Notes: generated by a model from the letters alone, not told the origin. A DNA stretch of 50,932 bases from Nostoc sp. 106C (GCF_002154725.1 NZ_MTAW01000209.1:1-50932), one strand, 5' to 3'. Positions 16,683 to 26,450 are shown, counted from the stretch's first letter. Numbers and translations: made by a program.

Positions 16683-17729
16683 CTAATTCAAATTTTCCAA
16701 GCGAATGCGTGGATCGGCAGCCTTCAGCATCAAGTCAGCTGCTAAATTACCAAGAATCAAGAGTACTGCACCCATCACTAAGCTTGCCATTAGTAAGTAC
16801 AAATCTTGAGCTTGTAAAGCCTGTAAAGTTAACCTGCCTAAACCAGGCCAGTTAAAGAACTGTTCGGCAATGAATGCACCGTTTAATAAACCAGCTAACT
16901 CAAAACCCAATAAGGTAATTAAAGGGTTAATAGCATTGCGCAGAGCATGAACATAAATCACACGGTTTTCTGGCAATCCTTTAGCACGAGCCGTTTGGAT
17001 ATAATCTTGACGCAGAACATCTAATAATTCGCCACGCATAATGCGTTGCAAGCCAGCAAAACTGGTAATCGAAAGCGCGATCGTTGGTAAAATCATGTGC
17101 CAACCAAGATCGAGGAGTTTGCCAAACCAGGACAGTTCTGAGTTATTGATGCTAGTCATCCCACCTACTGGGAACAGAGGTGAGGTAACTTGAGCTAAAA
17201 TCAGCAGAAATAGGGCAGTTATGAAACTGGGAAATCCTTGTCCGGTGTAACTAATTACCTGCAAGATGCGGTCAATTAACTTATTTTGCTTAACGGCGGC
17301 GATAATCCCTAAAGGAATAGCGATCGCCCAGGTAATAATTAAAGAAGCGATCGCTAACAGCAAAGTCGCTGATATGCGTTCCCCCAACAGCGAAGCCACA
17401 GAGCGTTGGTAAACAAAACTAGTACCAAAATCTCCTTTTGTAAAGATTCGCCACAGCCATAAGCCAAATTGCTCTGGCCAAGACTTATCCAAACCAAACT
17501 GCCGCTTTATTTCCTCAATTCTTTCTGGAGAGATCTTTGGGTTTTGCCGCAATGTATCTACATAATCCCCTGGAGCCAGTTGAATAATGAAAAATGACAA
17601 TGCTGACGCTAAAAATAAAGTCAACAGTGCCTGTAGTAACCTTTTCATTACATAAATAAAAGTCTCACTCGTGACCAGCCTAATTAGCCAGTCCCGACCT
17701 GTCTCCATAGAAATTCTTGTAGATGTCAT
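16683..17729 (-). CDS. ABC transporter permease, DppB/OppB type
   Basis: This 348-residue inner-membrane permease has TM1 at about 25-50 (LLQALLTLFLASALSFFIIQ), followed by the family motif APGDYVDTLR and a long periplasmic loop (ISPERIEEIKRQFGLDKSWP). Five more membrane helices follow. The cytoplasmic EAA-like loop is RGELLDVLRQDYIQTARAKG-LPENRVIYVHALRNA. By family it would import dipeptides, oligopeptides or nickel. It has no binding protein, second permease or ATPase next to it, which is common for cyanobacterial transporters with scattered subunits. ATG 17729 is used; the hydrophilic first 27 residues could be shorter. Confidence 0.9.
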   Translation of the reverse strand: MTSTRISMETGRDWLIRLVTSETFIYVMKRLLQALLTLFLASALSFFIIQLAPGDYVDTLRQNPKISPERIEEIKRQFGLDKSWPEQFGLWLWRIFTKGDFGTSFVYQRSVASLLGERISATLLLAIASLIITWAIAIPLGIIAAVKQNKLIDRILQVISYTGQGFPSFITALFLLILAQVTSPLFPVGGMTSINNSELSWFGKLLDLGWHMILPTIALSITSFAGLQRIMRGELLDVLRQDYIQTARAKGLPENRVIYVHALRNAINPLITLLGFELAGLLNGAFIAEQFFNWPGLGRLTLQALQAQDLYLLMASLVMGAVLLILGNLAADLMLKAADPRIRLENLN

Positions 17730-17802
17730 ATGCAGTTAGTCAAGGGTCAAGAATCAAGGATCAAGAGTCATGGGTCTGTAAGTGGGACTTTTGGACTCTT
17801 GA

Positions 17803-18321
17803 CTAATATTCAATTAGGGAGATAATCGGCACATCTGGCAGATGTTTACGTCCTTGTAAATCCCGTAGCTCGATAATAAACCCAAAGCCCACTAATTCGC
17901 AGCCAATTTTCTGCACTAACTTCGCAGTTGCACTCGCCGTTCCGCCTGTGGCAATTAAATCGTCCACAATTAAAACTCGGCTACCTGGGTGTAACGCATC
18001 TTGATGCACTTCTAAGGAGTCTGTACCGTACTCCAATTCATATTCGATTGAGTGCACTGCTGCTGGTAACTTGCCTTTTTTGCGTGCGGGAATGAAACCA
18101 GATCCTAATTTATAAGCCAAAGGAGAACCAAAAATAAAGCCCCGTGACTCCATTCCCACAATGTAATCTGGGTTCATTTCCCTGTCTATACATTGTTGGG
18201 CGAAAAAGTCAATAGTATAGCGCAGCCCTTGAGGATCGCGCAGTAGCGTAGTGATATCTCGAAATAAAATTCCAGGTTTGGGAAAATCTGGGATATCACG
18301 AATTAGCGACTTCAAATCCAT
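17803..18321 (-). CDS. apt: Adenine phosphoribosyltransferase
   Basis: This 172-residue cytoplasmic enzyme converts adenine and PRPP to AMP and pyrophosphate (purine salvage). The N-terminus is [18 protein letters not shown], followed by the conserved [11 protein letters not shown] and the KKGKLP loop. The PRPP-binding motif is [14 protein letters not shown] (about 116-129). Length and motifs match the family fully. It starts at ATG 18321. It is a separate unit: 73 bp of repetitive sequence (CAAGGATCAAGAGTC type) separates it from the permease. Confidence 0.97.
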   Translation of the reverse strand: MDLKSLIRDIPDFPKPGILFRDITTLLRDPQGLRYTIDFFAQQCIDREMNPDYIVGMESRGFIFGSPLAYKLGSGFIPARKKGKLPAAVHSIEYELEYGTDSLEVHQDALHPGSRVLIVDDLIATGGTASATAKLVQKIGCELVGFGFIIELRDLQGRKHLPDVPIISLIEY

Positions 18322-18727
18322 AAAAATTGGTATTAGGGATTGATTATTGGGAATAAGAGATTAGGCATTGAGCATTGGTGATTTAGAACATCCTTTTTCG
18401 CGATCGCCAGTCTCTAATCACCAATTCCAGATACCTGACAAATCGTACACTATAATGTCATACGCTGGGGATCTAAGCTCAAGTTTCGCCATCCATTGAC
18501 GATAACTTGAATCTAACTCAAGCTAAGGATGGAATTGCACTACCAAATGAGGTTGATACACTTATGTGTTAAGAACTTAGATTTCAGTATACGGAAACCT
18601 TTGAGTAGAAGAAGTAATGTATATATCAGGCAGTACTACTACTGCTACAAGCCTAATGTTTTTGTATCGCTATTTATCTTAAATTAGTTTTACCTAGTCT
18701 GTTGGAACCGCACAAGGTATCTATAGA
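18322..18727. other. Divergent intergenic region between apt and the DUF3038 gene
   Basis: This is 406 bp with no ORF worth calling. The apt-proximal part has short near-repeats (GGGATTGATTATTGGGAATA, GCATTGAGCATTGGTGA) and a HIP1-like CGCGATCGCC near 18400. Promoters for both divergent genes should lie here, but none could be assigned. Confidence 0.4.
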
Positions 18728-19354
18728 ATGAATGTCTCCGCAAGTTTAACACCTTTCAACAGTCCTCCCCCGCCCTCATTGCCTATGATTCTGGATACCT
18801 TACCCGATCCGGCGACAGAGGGACAAGGATGTCCCCGCAGAACTCGGGTACAAATCGATCTAATTTTACTGGCAATTGAAGCTTTAGAACTGGGTGGTTC
18901 GGAAGCCATCCTAGCTTTTGCTGAAGAATTAGATCTAAAAGGAATTATTAAAGATCGAGTGAATTTATGGCGAATGCGTAGTTCTAACCCACTACGAAGA
19001 GCACATATGCGCCGTCCCTTAACAATCATGGAAGCGAAAGCTTTGGTGGTTATTGCTTGTTACATAGCGCGGCGTTTGACAGTTGTCATTCGTCAGTTGC
19101 TAATGATTTATCAACAAATGAATGAAAAGCAAATCCCACTGGAACAAAATTTACGGTTATCTAATTATCTAGAGCGATTTAGAACGCATTTTAAGAGTAG
19201 GATGAGTTCCCGGCGTTCTGGAGTACTGGCATTAAGTTCTGATGAAAAATTAGATGAACTGGCTATAAATTTATTGGGACAACTACTCTTCTGTACTGGC
19301 ACAGCTGGAATGCAGCGGTTCTGGATCAGTCTTTTCGATGGGGAAGTAGAATGA
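18728..19354 (+). CDS. DUF3038 domain protein
   Basis: This 208-residue soluble, helical protein has a Pro-rich N-terminus (SPPPPSLPM). The DUF3038-type core is VQIDLILLAIEALELGGSEA, RVNLWRMRSSNPLRR and LTIMEAKALVVIACYIA. A basic helix (FRTHFKSRMSSRR) and a conserved-looking end (LLFCTGTAGMQRFWISLFDG) complete it. It starts at ATG 18728. Its stop overlaps the start of the DUF4335 gene by 4 bp (ATGA), so the pair is translationally coupled. The same DUF3038/DUF4335 pairing is known in other cyanobacteria. The function is unknown. Confidence 0.88.
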   Translation: MNVSASLTPFNSPPPPSLPMILDTLPDPATEGQGCPRRTRVQIDLILLAIEALELGGSEAILAFAEELDLKGIIKDRVNLWRMRSSNPLRRAHMRRPLTIMEAKALVVIACYIARRLTVVIRQLLMIYQQMNEKQIPLEQNLRLSNYLERFRTHFKSRMSSRRSGVLALSSDEKLDELAINLLGQLLFCTGTAGMQRFWISLFDGEVE

Positions 19355-20841
19355 ATATTCAACGTAAATATAGCTTACCTAATTGTACTTTGCTCTTAGA
19401 AGGTTTAAGTGATGCCAGCAGGGCAGCACACTTTCAGGAATTGCGTCCGGAACTATCAATATTGGTAAATGCAGAATGCTATTTATCTAGTTATAACCAG
19501 CCCTTAGTGGGAGGACGGGAATTTTTTGAAAGCTTGGTGAGGGCGGTTAGTGCTTATGCTCAAGAATTTTTGAGTAATGTACCAAATCCTCAAGCACATA
19601 TTCGAGATTCAGAATTAGTAGAGTTACAGAAATTAGATATTGATCGCCACAGATTGATTGTGCATTCGGAGGGCGAACCTGAAGGTTTTGATGCTAACCC
19701 TAACCATACTAAAGAGCCTGTTCAAATAGATTTGAATACTGTACAGCTATTTGACTTAGTAGAAGCGGTGGATCAGTTTTTTGCTGACACCCAAACTTTA
19801 CCAGAGTTATCCCTGGAATTACAACCCGTTACTAGACGCAGTAGTATTGCCAGTCAAGCTGTGCTCAAGCAGGCAGTACCTGCTAGTATTGGAGTTTCAA
19901 GTTTAGCGGTAGCAGCACTTGCTTTAAGCTTGATTCCATCTCCCCAAGTACGTCCACCAGAGCCAAAGTCACAAGATCAAACTAACTCTACAACACCTAG
20001 TGCGACACCTAGCGCTACTCCAGCAGCTGTTGAGTCTACAGATCCTGCATCAGCGATCGCTCCTACAGCTAACCCAACAACAACGCCTACAGCTACGGCT
20101 GCTGTAACTCCTACAAACACTCCCTCGCCGACAGCAACCCCCGCAGTTAAAGATTTAGAAGCACTTTTAAATACTGTTCCAGAAATTACTGATGCGTCTA
20201 AATTACGTGCATTGAATCGTCAACTTTATAACCAAATTAATCCAGCTTGGACTAATCGCTCAGAATTAAAAGAGGATTTAGTTTATCGCGTAGGTGCAGC
20301 TGCGGATGGTGCGATTGTTGGCTATAAGGCGGTGAATAAAAAGGCAAATGAGGACATACAAAAAACGCCTCTACCTAACTTACTTTATAATCCTGCCAAT
20401 CGTAGCTCTATTAGCAACGAACCAATTGCCCAATTTAAAGTTGTCCTGACTAAATCAGGTGTGCTGGAAGTTAGCCCTTGGCGAGGATACGCTAAGACAC
20501 CTGAAGTTGTTGGGGCTAAAATTACTGACCCTAAAGCAGTCAAGGATTTAAGCCAGAAGCTTTATAATACAGTTCGCCAAAACTGGGCTGGTACACCCAA
20601 CTTTGAAAGAAATTTGAAGTATCGGGTGGCGGTTAATAAAGATGGTACGATCGCCGACTATGAACCACTCAACCAAGTTGCCTATGACTATGCTAGAGAA
20701 ACTCCTCTTCCCCAGTTATTACAAGCAGCTTACGGCTCAAATTTGGTTGCTCCCAACACCAAAGAACCTCTGGCACACTTCCAAATAATATTTCAGCCTA
20801 GTGGCAAATTAGAAATAGCTCCCTGGCGTGGATATCAATAA
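19351..20841 (+). CDS. DUF4335 domain protein with duplicated C-terminal domain
   Basis: In this 496-residue protein, residues 1-170 form the DUF4335 region (YSLPNCTLLLEGLSDASRAA; LSSYNQPLVGGREFFESLVR). One membrane segment lies at about 183-200 (SIGVSSLAVAALALSLIP). A Thr/Pro/Ala-rich linker spans about 203-268. Two homologous domains of about 110 residues follow (269-379 and 390-496), each with RQLYNQI or QKLYNTV, a YRV-x-DG core and an SPWRGYA or APWRGYQ ending. The linker and domains probably face the periplasm while the DUF4335 part stays in the cytoplasm. It is coupled to the DUF3038 gene by ATGA overlap. A cell-envelope role is likely but unproven. Confidence 0.88.
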   Translation: MNIQRKYSLPNCTLLLEGLSDASRAAHFQELRPELSILVNAECYLSSYNQPLVGGREFFESLVRAVSAYAQEFLSNVPNPQAHIRDSELVELQKLDIDRHRLIVHSEGEPEGFDANPNHTKEPVQIDLNTVQLFDLVEAVDQFFADTQTLPELSLELQPVTRRSSIASQAVLKQAVPASIGVSSLAVAALALSLIPSPQVRPPEPKSQDQTNSTTPSATPSATPAAVESTDPASAIAPTANPTTTPTATAAVTPTNTPSPTATPAVKDLEALLNTVPEITDASKLRALNRQLYNQINPAWTNRSELKEDLVYRVGAAADGAIVGYKAVNKKANEDIQKTPLPNLLYNPANRSSISNEPIAQFKVVLTKSGVLEVSPWRGYAKTPEVVGAKITDPKAVKDLSQKLYNTVRQNWAGTPNFERNLKYRVAVNKDGTIADYEPLNQVAYDYARETPLPQLLQAAYGSNLVAPNTKEPLAHFQIIFQPSGKLEIAPWRGYQ

Positions 20842-20955
20842 AAGGGAACAGGGAACAGGGAGACAAGGGGGAGCAGGGAAAGAAATAACAAATGACCTTT
20901 GACACTGGACACTGGACTGTTGACCAATGACAACTGACAAATGACAATTGACTAT
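20842..20955. repeat. Simple-sequence spacer between convergent genes
   Basis: Short near-repeats (GGGAACAGGGAACAGGGAGA; GACACTGGACACTGGAC; GACAACTGACAAATGACAA) fill the 114-bp gap between two convergent stops. This type of spacer is common in Nostocales and carries no gene. Confidence 0.5.
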
Positions 20956-23226
20956 TTACTTAACAATTCGCCCCATATAATTTCCCCATAACTGAGCTGC
21001 TTGCGCACTACTACCAGATGTGGGGGAGTTATTGTCATTTCCTAACCAAATCCCAGTAACCAAGCGTCTACTGGGAATAAAACCGATAAACCACAAATCA
21101 ACGTTGTTATTCGTTGTACCTGTTTTACCAGCTTCCCCTAATCCAATGGCAGCACTGCGACCTGTACCCCTGGTTACTACCCCCCGCATTAAGCTAGTCA
21201 TCTCATCGGCTACATCATTGGATAGCACTCGCTTATTGCCATCAGGATCTTGATCGAAAGAGTAAATCACGCGGCAGGTTTTTAAATCTTTGTGATCGCG
21301 GCAATCACTACTATCTAAAATCCTACTAATTGCATGGGGAGGATTCCATACCCCACGATTGCCAATTGCACCAAAAGCACCAGTCATTTCCAAAACATTA
21401 ACCACGCTTTGACCGAGTACTAAGCCAGGAACCGGATCGAGTGCAGATTTTATCCCCAAACGTTGGGCCATTGCTACTACTTTATCCAGTCCAATTTCTC
21501 TCGCTACCCGCAGAGCGATCGGATTTTCCGAAAGCGCCAGCCCAGTAGCTATATCCAAACTAGTGTCAGCACCAGCACGACAGGGTTTGTAAGTAAAGCC
21601 TTGCCAAGTTAAAGGCGCACAGGAATAACTCTTAGAAGGTGAAATTCCTTGCTGAATAGCAGCGGTGTACGCAAAAATTTTAAAGGTGGAACCTGGTTGT
21701 CTTTTGGCTTGAACTGCGCGATTGAATTGAGTTTTTTTATAATCTGTGCCGCCTACCATAGCCAGGATACCGCCAGTGCTCGAATCCAAGGTAACGAGCG
21801 CACCTTGAGAAAAGCCAAAACTTGACCCAGCGTTATTTACCGAATTGCGTAAGGCTGCTTCTGCTTGAGCCTGAATTGCGGGATCTAGCTGGGTTTCGAT
21901 AATATAATTGCCCTCTTTTGCCGCTCCCTCGCCCAAAATTGATTCGAGTTCTTGGAAGACATAGCTGTAAAAATAAGGACTGATGGTTTTGGCTTGCTGT
22001 TCGCAAACTTTAGGACTAACTTGGACGGTGGAACGTCTAGCACGGTTGGCATCCTCCGCTTTGATTTGCCCCATTTCTACCATTCGCTTAATCACGCGAT
22101 TGCGGTATTCAGCTGCTTGGAGTTTATTTTGACCATCGCCACAAAAATCGAAGGCGTTAGGCCCAGGCAAAATACCTACCAAAGTTGCAGCTTCTGCCAA
22201 AGTTAATTCTTTAGCCGACTTATCAAAGTAGTATCGAGCCGCATCTTCAAAGCCAGAAGTATCCGCACCCAAAAACACGCGATTTAAATAAGTCAGCAAA
22301 ATATCGTCTTTGCTATAAAACGTTTCTAGCTTGAGAGCAACCACTGCTTCCCGTAATTTTCGTCCTAGGGAATCTTGTCTGCCTACATAATCGCGGAATA
22401 AACTGCGGGCAACTTGTTGAGTAACAGTACTAGCGCCTTGCTGCACATCACCAGTGCGGCTATTAATCAACACAGCACGCAAAATCCCCAAGGGGTCAAC
22501 TCCAAAGTGCCAGTAATAACGACTATCCTCCGAAGCGATTACAGCTTTTGCTAAATAAGGACCAAAATCCTCTAATCGCTTCATGTCTACGTGCGATGTA
22601 GTTCTTGGTTCACGCAGGGGAGTAGCACCATCACGGGCGTAAACAATTACTGGGGCGCGGGTGGTTGTGGGTAAAGGTCTTACCGAGAACTTCAGCCATT
22701 CCACACCAATTACCAAAGCGAATAAAGCGCTGACCCCACCAACACCATAAGCTGTCCAAGTGGCTGCTTTCACATACCAAGCTGGTGGATCGACATATTG
22801 TAGGCGCACTGAAGCGGCGAGTTCGGGTGGACCCAAGGTCAGGATATCACCATGACGTAATTCCAAAGAACCAATCCTGCGCTTGCCACGGTAAATACCA
22901 TTAGTCGAGTTTTCGTCTTTAATGATGAAAACGGGGGTGCGTTGCGTAGAATCTCGCGATAGCGAAAGATGAATTTGACTGACTACTGGGTTGCGGATCA
23001 CTATATCGCTGGATTTAGAACTGCGACCTAGGATATAGCGATCGCCTAACAACGGATACACCTCTGCTTTATCTGCCCCCGCATCCTGCACCCAGAGTTC
23101 CGGTACTTTGGCATTAGGCTTGAGCGCTAGTTTAGAAAAATCCACCCTAGCTTGAATTGTATGTACTGCTTGTGTCAGTTGACCAAGTATCGTTTGGGGC
23201 TTTTGAGGGGGTTGCGGGGAACTCAT
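20956..23226 (-). CDS. Class A penicillin-binding protein with N-terminal FHA domain
   Basis: This 756-residue bifunctional peptidoglycan synthase has an FHA domain at about 60-135 (RYILGRSSKSSDIVIRNPVV, STNGIYRG). A transmembrane anchor lies at about 153-175 (WTAYGVGGVSALFALVIGV). The GT51 glycosyltransferase domain is at about 205-385, with catalytic EDSRYYWHFGVD and QQGASTVTQQVAR. The transpeptidase domain (about 455-745) has STFK (Ser near 512), SEN and KTGTT (near 700). All active-site residues are present. The cytoplasmic FHA domain binds phosphothreonine, so this enzyme may be steered by Ser/Thr kinase signalling; this N-terminal FHA layout is typical of cyanobacterial PBP1 types. It starts at ATG 23226. 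It is a single gene, convergent with the DUF4335 gene. Confidence 0.95.
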   Translation of the reverse strand: MSSPQPPQKPQTILGQLTQAVHTIQARVDFSKLALKPNAKVPELWVQDAGADKAEVYPLLGDRYILGRSSKSSDIVIRNPVVSQIHLSLSRDSTQRTPVFIIKDENSTNGIYRGKRRIGSLELRHGDILTLGPPELAASVRLQYVDPPAWYVKAATWTAYGVGGVSALFALVIGVEWLKFSVRPLPTTTRAPVIVYARDGATPLREPRTTSHVDMKRLEDFGPYLAKAVIASEDSRYYWHFGVDPLGILRAVLINSRTGDVQQGASTVTQQVARSLFRDYVGRQDSLGRKLREAVVALKLETFYSKDDILLTYLNRVFLGADTSGFEDAARYYFDKSAKELTLAEAATLVGILPGPNAFDFCGDGQNKLQAAEYRNRVIKRMVEMGQIKAEDANRARRSTVQVSPKVCEQQAKTISPYFYSYVFQELESILGEGAAKEGNYIIETQLDPAIQAQAEAALRNSVNNAGSSFGFSQGALVTLDSSTGGILAMVGGTDYKKTQFNRAVQAKRQPGSTFKIFAYTAAIQQGISPSKSYSCAPLTWQGFTYKPCRAGADTSLDIATGLALSENPIALRVAREIGLDKVVAMAQRLGIKSALDPVPGLVLGQSVVNVLEMTGAFGAIGNRGVWNPPHAISRILDSSDCRDHKDLKTCRVIYSFDQDPDGNKRVLSNDVADEMTSLMRGVVTRGTGRSAAIGLGEAGKTGTTNNNVDLWFIGFIPSRRLVTGIWLGNDNNSPTSGSSAQAAQLWGNYMGRIVK

Positions 23227-23660
23227 CGGCTATTTACATCACGCCTATTAACGAAAAATTAGAAGAATTACAATTTTAATGGTAGTCTTACACCATTTTA
23301 CTCATAAGCCTAAGCAGAAATTGGCTGTACTGATTTTTTTTGAATAGATTTTACATCTAAAAAATAGCTATTCAGCATATTTACGTTATTCATCCTGAGC
23401 ACTTATTTACCTAAGCTACTAGTTGGATTTCGCTTCTAGAATGCCTATTATATATACTATTAACAGGAATAAATATCCAAGTCAGTAAATTTGCTTTTGT
23501 ATTTGTCAGAACTAGCGAGCGCAAAATCAAGGATGTAAATTTTACCGCTTTAACATATCCACATATGTTGCAGCAAAAATATACATCCCCATTTAGACAG
23601 ATTTTATAAATAATTTTGTTTGATTTAATGGGCGGAGTGTTCCGTTGAGGTTAATTCAGA
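23227..23660. other. AT-rich divergent intergenic region
   Basis: This is 434 bp between divergent starts of the PBP and the Thr/Pro-rich secreted protein. It contains ATCCACATATGTTG near 23558 and several AT-rich stretches, but no recognised regulatory motif. GAGG at 23647-23650 is the likely ribosome-binding site for the gene at 23661. Confidence 0.4.
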
Positions 23661-24416
23661 ATGAAGGGAAAAACTCTGAGCCTGATTGGTACAGCCCTAA
23701 CTTTGGCGCTAAGTGCTAATGTTGCTGCAGCCCAGTCTAGTAAATCCTCCATTGCCCAGTCTAATAGTTCATCCACTAGTTCACCAACGGAAATTAAAAT
23801 GTCACCAGAAGGCATGAAAGTTCTGTGTGAGAATTTTCCGCTGAATTCACGCTGTCCAGGTGGCACCGCAGTCAACACTGGTGCGCCTAGTAGCGGTACA
23901 ACTAGTCCTACTCCTGATAATACAACACCAGGAAGCCCTAGCAGCCCTGAGTCTCGTCCATCTGGGACATTAACTCCAGCACCAGACACTACTACCACAC
24001 CTGGACCTACACCTTCTGATACAAATCCAACACCAGGAAGCACCACCACACCTGGATCTACCCCAGATACAACTCCAGCACCAGGAAGCACTACCAAACC
24101 TGATTCTGGCTCTACTAACAAAATAACTCCAGCTCCAGCACCAGGCAGCACTACTACACCTGAGTCTGGTACTCCTGGTAGTTTAACTCCAGTCCCAAGA
24201 AGCACTACCACCCCTGATTCTGGCTCTACTAACAAAATAACTCCAATACCAGGCAGCACTACTACCCCTGATTCTGGTACTCCTGGGACTTTAGCGCCAG
24301 GTAGCACAACCGTACCTGATTCTAGCAACCCAGGTAGCACTACCGAACCAGGTGCTAGTTCTCCAACTCAAGTTCCAGGTACTGGCTTACCAAAAGCTCC
24401 CTCTACTGGTAACTAA
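23661..24416 (+). CDS. Secreted Thr/Pro/Ser-rich repeat protein
   Basis: This 251-residue protein has a signal peptide of about 24 residues (MKGKTLSLIGTALTLALSAN, then VAAA-QSS as a likely cleavage site). After a Ser-rich stretch comes a short conserved cyanobacterial motif, MSPEGMKVLCENFPLNSRCP (about 50-69), with two Cys. Residues 75-251 are low complexity, built from units such as PGSTTTPDSGTPG and PAPGSTT, which should be extended and surface-exposed. Many Thr/Ser residues could carry O-glycans. A wall or sheath protein is plausible. The opposite strand has a long stop-free frame (23651-24340) that is only a shadow. Confidence 0.75.
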   Translation: MKGKTLSLIGTALTLALSANVAAAQSSKSSIAQSNSSSTSSPTEIKMSPEGMKVLCENFPLNSRCPGGTAVNTGAPSSGTTSPTPDNTTPGSPSSPESRPSGTLTPAPDTTTTPGPTPSDTNPTPGSTTTPGSTPDTTPAPGSTTKPDSGSTNKITPAPAPGSTTTPESGTPGSLTPVPRSTTTPDSGSTNKITPIPGSTTTPDSGTPGTLAPGSTTVPDSSNPGSTTEPGASSPTQVPGTGLPKAPSTGN

Positions 24417-24787
24417 AAGCTGAGACCGAATTCTGAGATTAATTTGCCAACCATAGATAGTCAGTTCATCTGACATCTTGCACCAGTTAATAAAATTACA
24501 TACTGTGCAATGCAAAGTTCCAAAAACCAATATCTCAAGTTCTGGTTAAATATCTTTAAGTAAAGATTTCAGCTAATATAAGCCTGGGGGTAAAAACCTC
24601 CAGGCTTAATAGCATTAAAGAGTTTTGTTGATGTTTAACAATCAAATTACCGTAGTATTTTTTCATCTTGCGTAGTAGTGCGATCGCAGTTTTTCCGCAG
24701 ATGAGATACGAGAAATAACTCTCTACTCTTCTTTTTCCTTCAACCTCAACTAAAGTATTAGATAAATCAACATTTGAATATCGAGAA
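24417..24787. other. Intergenic region between convergent genes
   Basis: This is 371 bp. It contains the strong hairpin at 24579-24608. A minus-strand open frame (24556-24834) starts at TTG inside lspA, runs through the hairpin and has no domain, so it is rejected as a gene. Confidence 0.5.
24579..24608. terminator. Hairpin downstream of lspA
   Basis: TAAGCCTGG (24579-24587) pairs with CCAGGCTTA (24600-24608), and the stem can be extended outward by GCTA/TAGC. It could end transcripts from either side. There is no clear T-run, so a dispersed palindrome is an alternative. Confidence 0.45.
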
Positions 24788-25264
24788 TTACCGCGATCTG
24801 TGACTTGAAGTTGGTGTTTTTTGCAAAGACGCAATTAGCAAACAAACAATACCTATACTTATAAATGAATCTGCCATATTAAATACAGCAAAGTTAATTA
24901 GCCGAAAATCAAGAAAATCAACGACGTAACCTAAAATAAACCGATCAATTCCATTACCCATTGCTCCACCCAAAATCAAGCCGTAGCCAAGCTGATCCCA
25001 CAAGTTTAATAATGGACTAAATAGTGCTAGTCCGATCAAGACCAAACTCACTCCCAAAGATAGCCAACGCAACCACTCCACTTTTCCAGTTAAAAGACTA
25101 AAAGCTGCGCCAGTGTTGGTAACATAAGTAATGTGAAAAACATCTTGTAAAAGTGGTAGTGTTTGTCCCAATTTAAAGGTTTGCACCACCCAGTATTTTG
25201 TCAGTTGGTCAATGAAAAAAGCTATAAAAGCAGCGAGCCAGAAGAGGTGATTTTTTAAACGCAT
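24788..25264 (-). CDS. lspA: Lipoprotein signal peptidase (signal peptidase II)
   Basis: This 158-residue membrane aspartyl peptidase cleaves prolipoprotein signal peptides after diacylglyceryl transfer. Four transmembrane helices are visible. Conserved motifs are DQLTKYW (about 19-25), TNTGAAFSLL (about 49-58), GNGIDRF with catalytic Asp107, and FNMADSFI with catalytic Asp132. The length is normal. It starts at ATG 25264. The bioY gene ends 91 bp upstream on the same strand, so the two may be co-transcribed, as in many cyanobacteria. Confidence 0.97.
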   Translation of the reverse strand: MRLKNHLFWLAAFIAFFIDQLTKYWVVQTFKLGQTLPLLQDVFHITYVTNTGAAFSLLTGKVEWLRWLSLGVSLVLIGLALFSPLLNLWDQLGYGLILGGAMGNGIDRFILGYVVDFLDFRLINFAVFNMADSFISIGIVCLLIASLQKTPTSSHRSR

Positions 25265-25354
25265 GAAATTAGGAACTAGAGACTAAGAACTAAGGACTAG
25301 AGTGTAGGGATGAGAAGAATAGTTTTTGATTTTCGCTCTCTAGCCCCTGCATAA

Positions 25355-25942
25355 CTAGTAAAACATTAAATGTCTTAATACATATGCTATTACAGTAACG
25401 GCACAAACTACAGTAAATTGTCCTGGTAGTACTGACCAAGAATATTTCAGAATTGCTTGCATTAATGTCAAATCTTCTGTGCCTTTCCACTGAAAAAAAT
25501 AGCTGATAGTCAAATAAGCAATACCGCAGATGTGGACAGATAACAAGCCACAAAGACAACTAAATGCGAGACTTTCTACTCTTGGTCTGGCTTTAAATGC
25601 TAACAAGCCACAAATCCAAGCTCCAGGAATAAAGCCCAGCAAATAACCAAAGTGTGATAACTTTACATAACCAATACCGCCACCTTCAGAAAAAACTGGT
25701 AGCAATGTTAAACCCATAACTAAATAAGCGATTTGCGAGAGCGCGCCAGCATTTTTGCCTCCTAAACAACCTACTAGAAGCACCGCACCAATTTGATAAC
25801 TGACACCTAAAGAAAAAGTTTGAATACCGTGCTTACTCCAATTCCAAGGTAAGGTAATGCCATAAGCTTCTAGGAAGGTGCTACCCATTGTTAGGAGTAA
25901 GCCAATCATGGACCATAGTAATTGATTGGAAGCAGCAAACAT
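25355..25942 (-). CDS. bioY: Biotin transporter substrate-binding subunit BioY
   Basis: This 195-residue membrane protein has about six helices. The BioY family signature is visible as ALSQIAYLVMGLTLLPVFSE followed by GGGIGYVKLSHFGYLLGFIP and GAWICGLL. It is the S component of an ECF-type or solitary biotin importer. The frame extends to TTG 25969, but ATG 25942 (MFAASNQLLWSM) gives a normal N-terminus and is preferred. It is located directly upstream of lspA. There are no ECF ATPase genes nearby; solitary BioY or shared energising subunits are both known. Confidence 0.9.
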   Translation of the reverse strand: MFAASNQLLWSMIGLLLTMGSTFLEAYGITLPWNWSKHGIQTFSLGVSYQIGAVLLVGCLGGKNAGALSQIAYLVMGLTLLPVFSEGGGIGYVKLSHFGYLLGFIPGAWICGLLAFKARPRVESLAFSCLCGLLSVHICGIAYLTISYFFQWKGTEDLTLMQAILKYSWSVLPGQFTVVCAVTVIAYVLRHLMFY

Positions 25943-26367
25943 TAATATAAAGGAGGAAGGAATAAGCAAGCAAAAGAGATTAAAACAACTAGTCTAAGCA
26001 TTAACATTCAAATTAAACTTGTGCTGGCACATTAAACAGTAAATATTTTTATTGTGCAATCAGTAGTTTCAAATAAACTCAGGCGCCAAATGCAGAATTT
26101 GCTATGTCTATTTAATCGGGCGCTAAGAGCTACCTTCATCGTTAAAAATTGAAGCGTTTAATTATATCACCTTCATATTGATTTAAATACTTTTTTCATG
26201 ACTTGAGAAACCAAAATTACAGTATATAAACAGCTTTTGTAGATATGTATTACATAATTTTTTCAGCATCATATGTTACACCTGCAATTAAATGTATAAA
26301 TTGTATCTAAATATAAAAAAATTACCTTTAGGAAATTCATCTAAAAAATACAGAGATTTTTCACGTT

Positions 26368-26398
26368 GTTAACCTCTTGTTTACCTTCAAGTTTACCT
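26368..26398 (+). promoter_or_regulatory. Pho box (SphR binding site) upstream of pstS
   Basis: Three direct repeats GTTAACCT (26368), GTTTACCT (26379) and GTTTACCT (26391) are spaced 11 and 12 bp apart. Cyanobacterial Pho boxes are direct repeats of an 8-bp YTTAACCT-like unit with this spacing. The site lies about 50-85 bp before the pstS start, on one face of the helix. Induction under phosphate limitation through SphS-SphR is expected. Confidence 0.8.
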
Positions 26399-26450
26399 TT
26401 TAGAGGTATCTTAGAAGCGCTCACTTGCAAGTTGACTAAAATTGACAGCA

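Noticed and set aside
23651-24340. 229-codon minus-strand frame rich in VVLPGAG
   Set aside because: It is the antisense of the Thr/Pro-rich secreted protein, which has a signal peptide and a conserved Cys motif.
24556-24834. 92-codon minus-strand frame after lspA
   Set aside because: It starts at TTG inside lspA, runs through a hairpin and has no recognisable domain.
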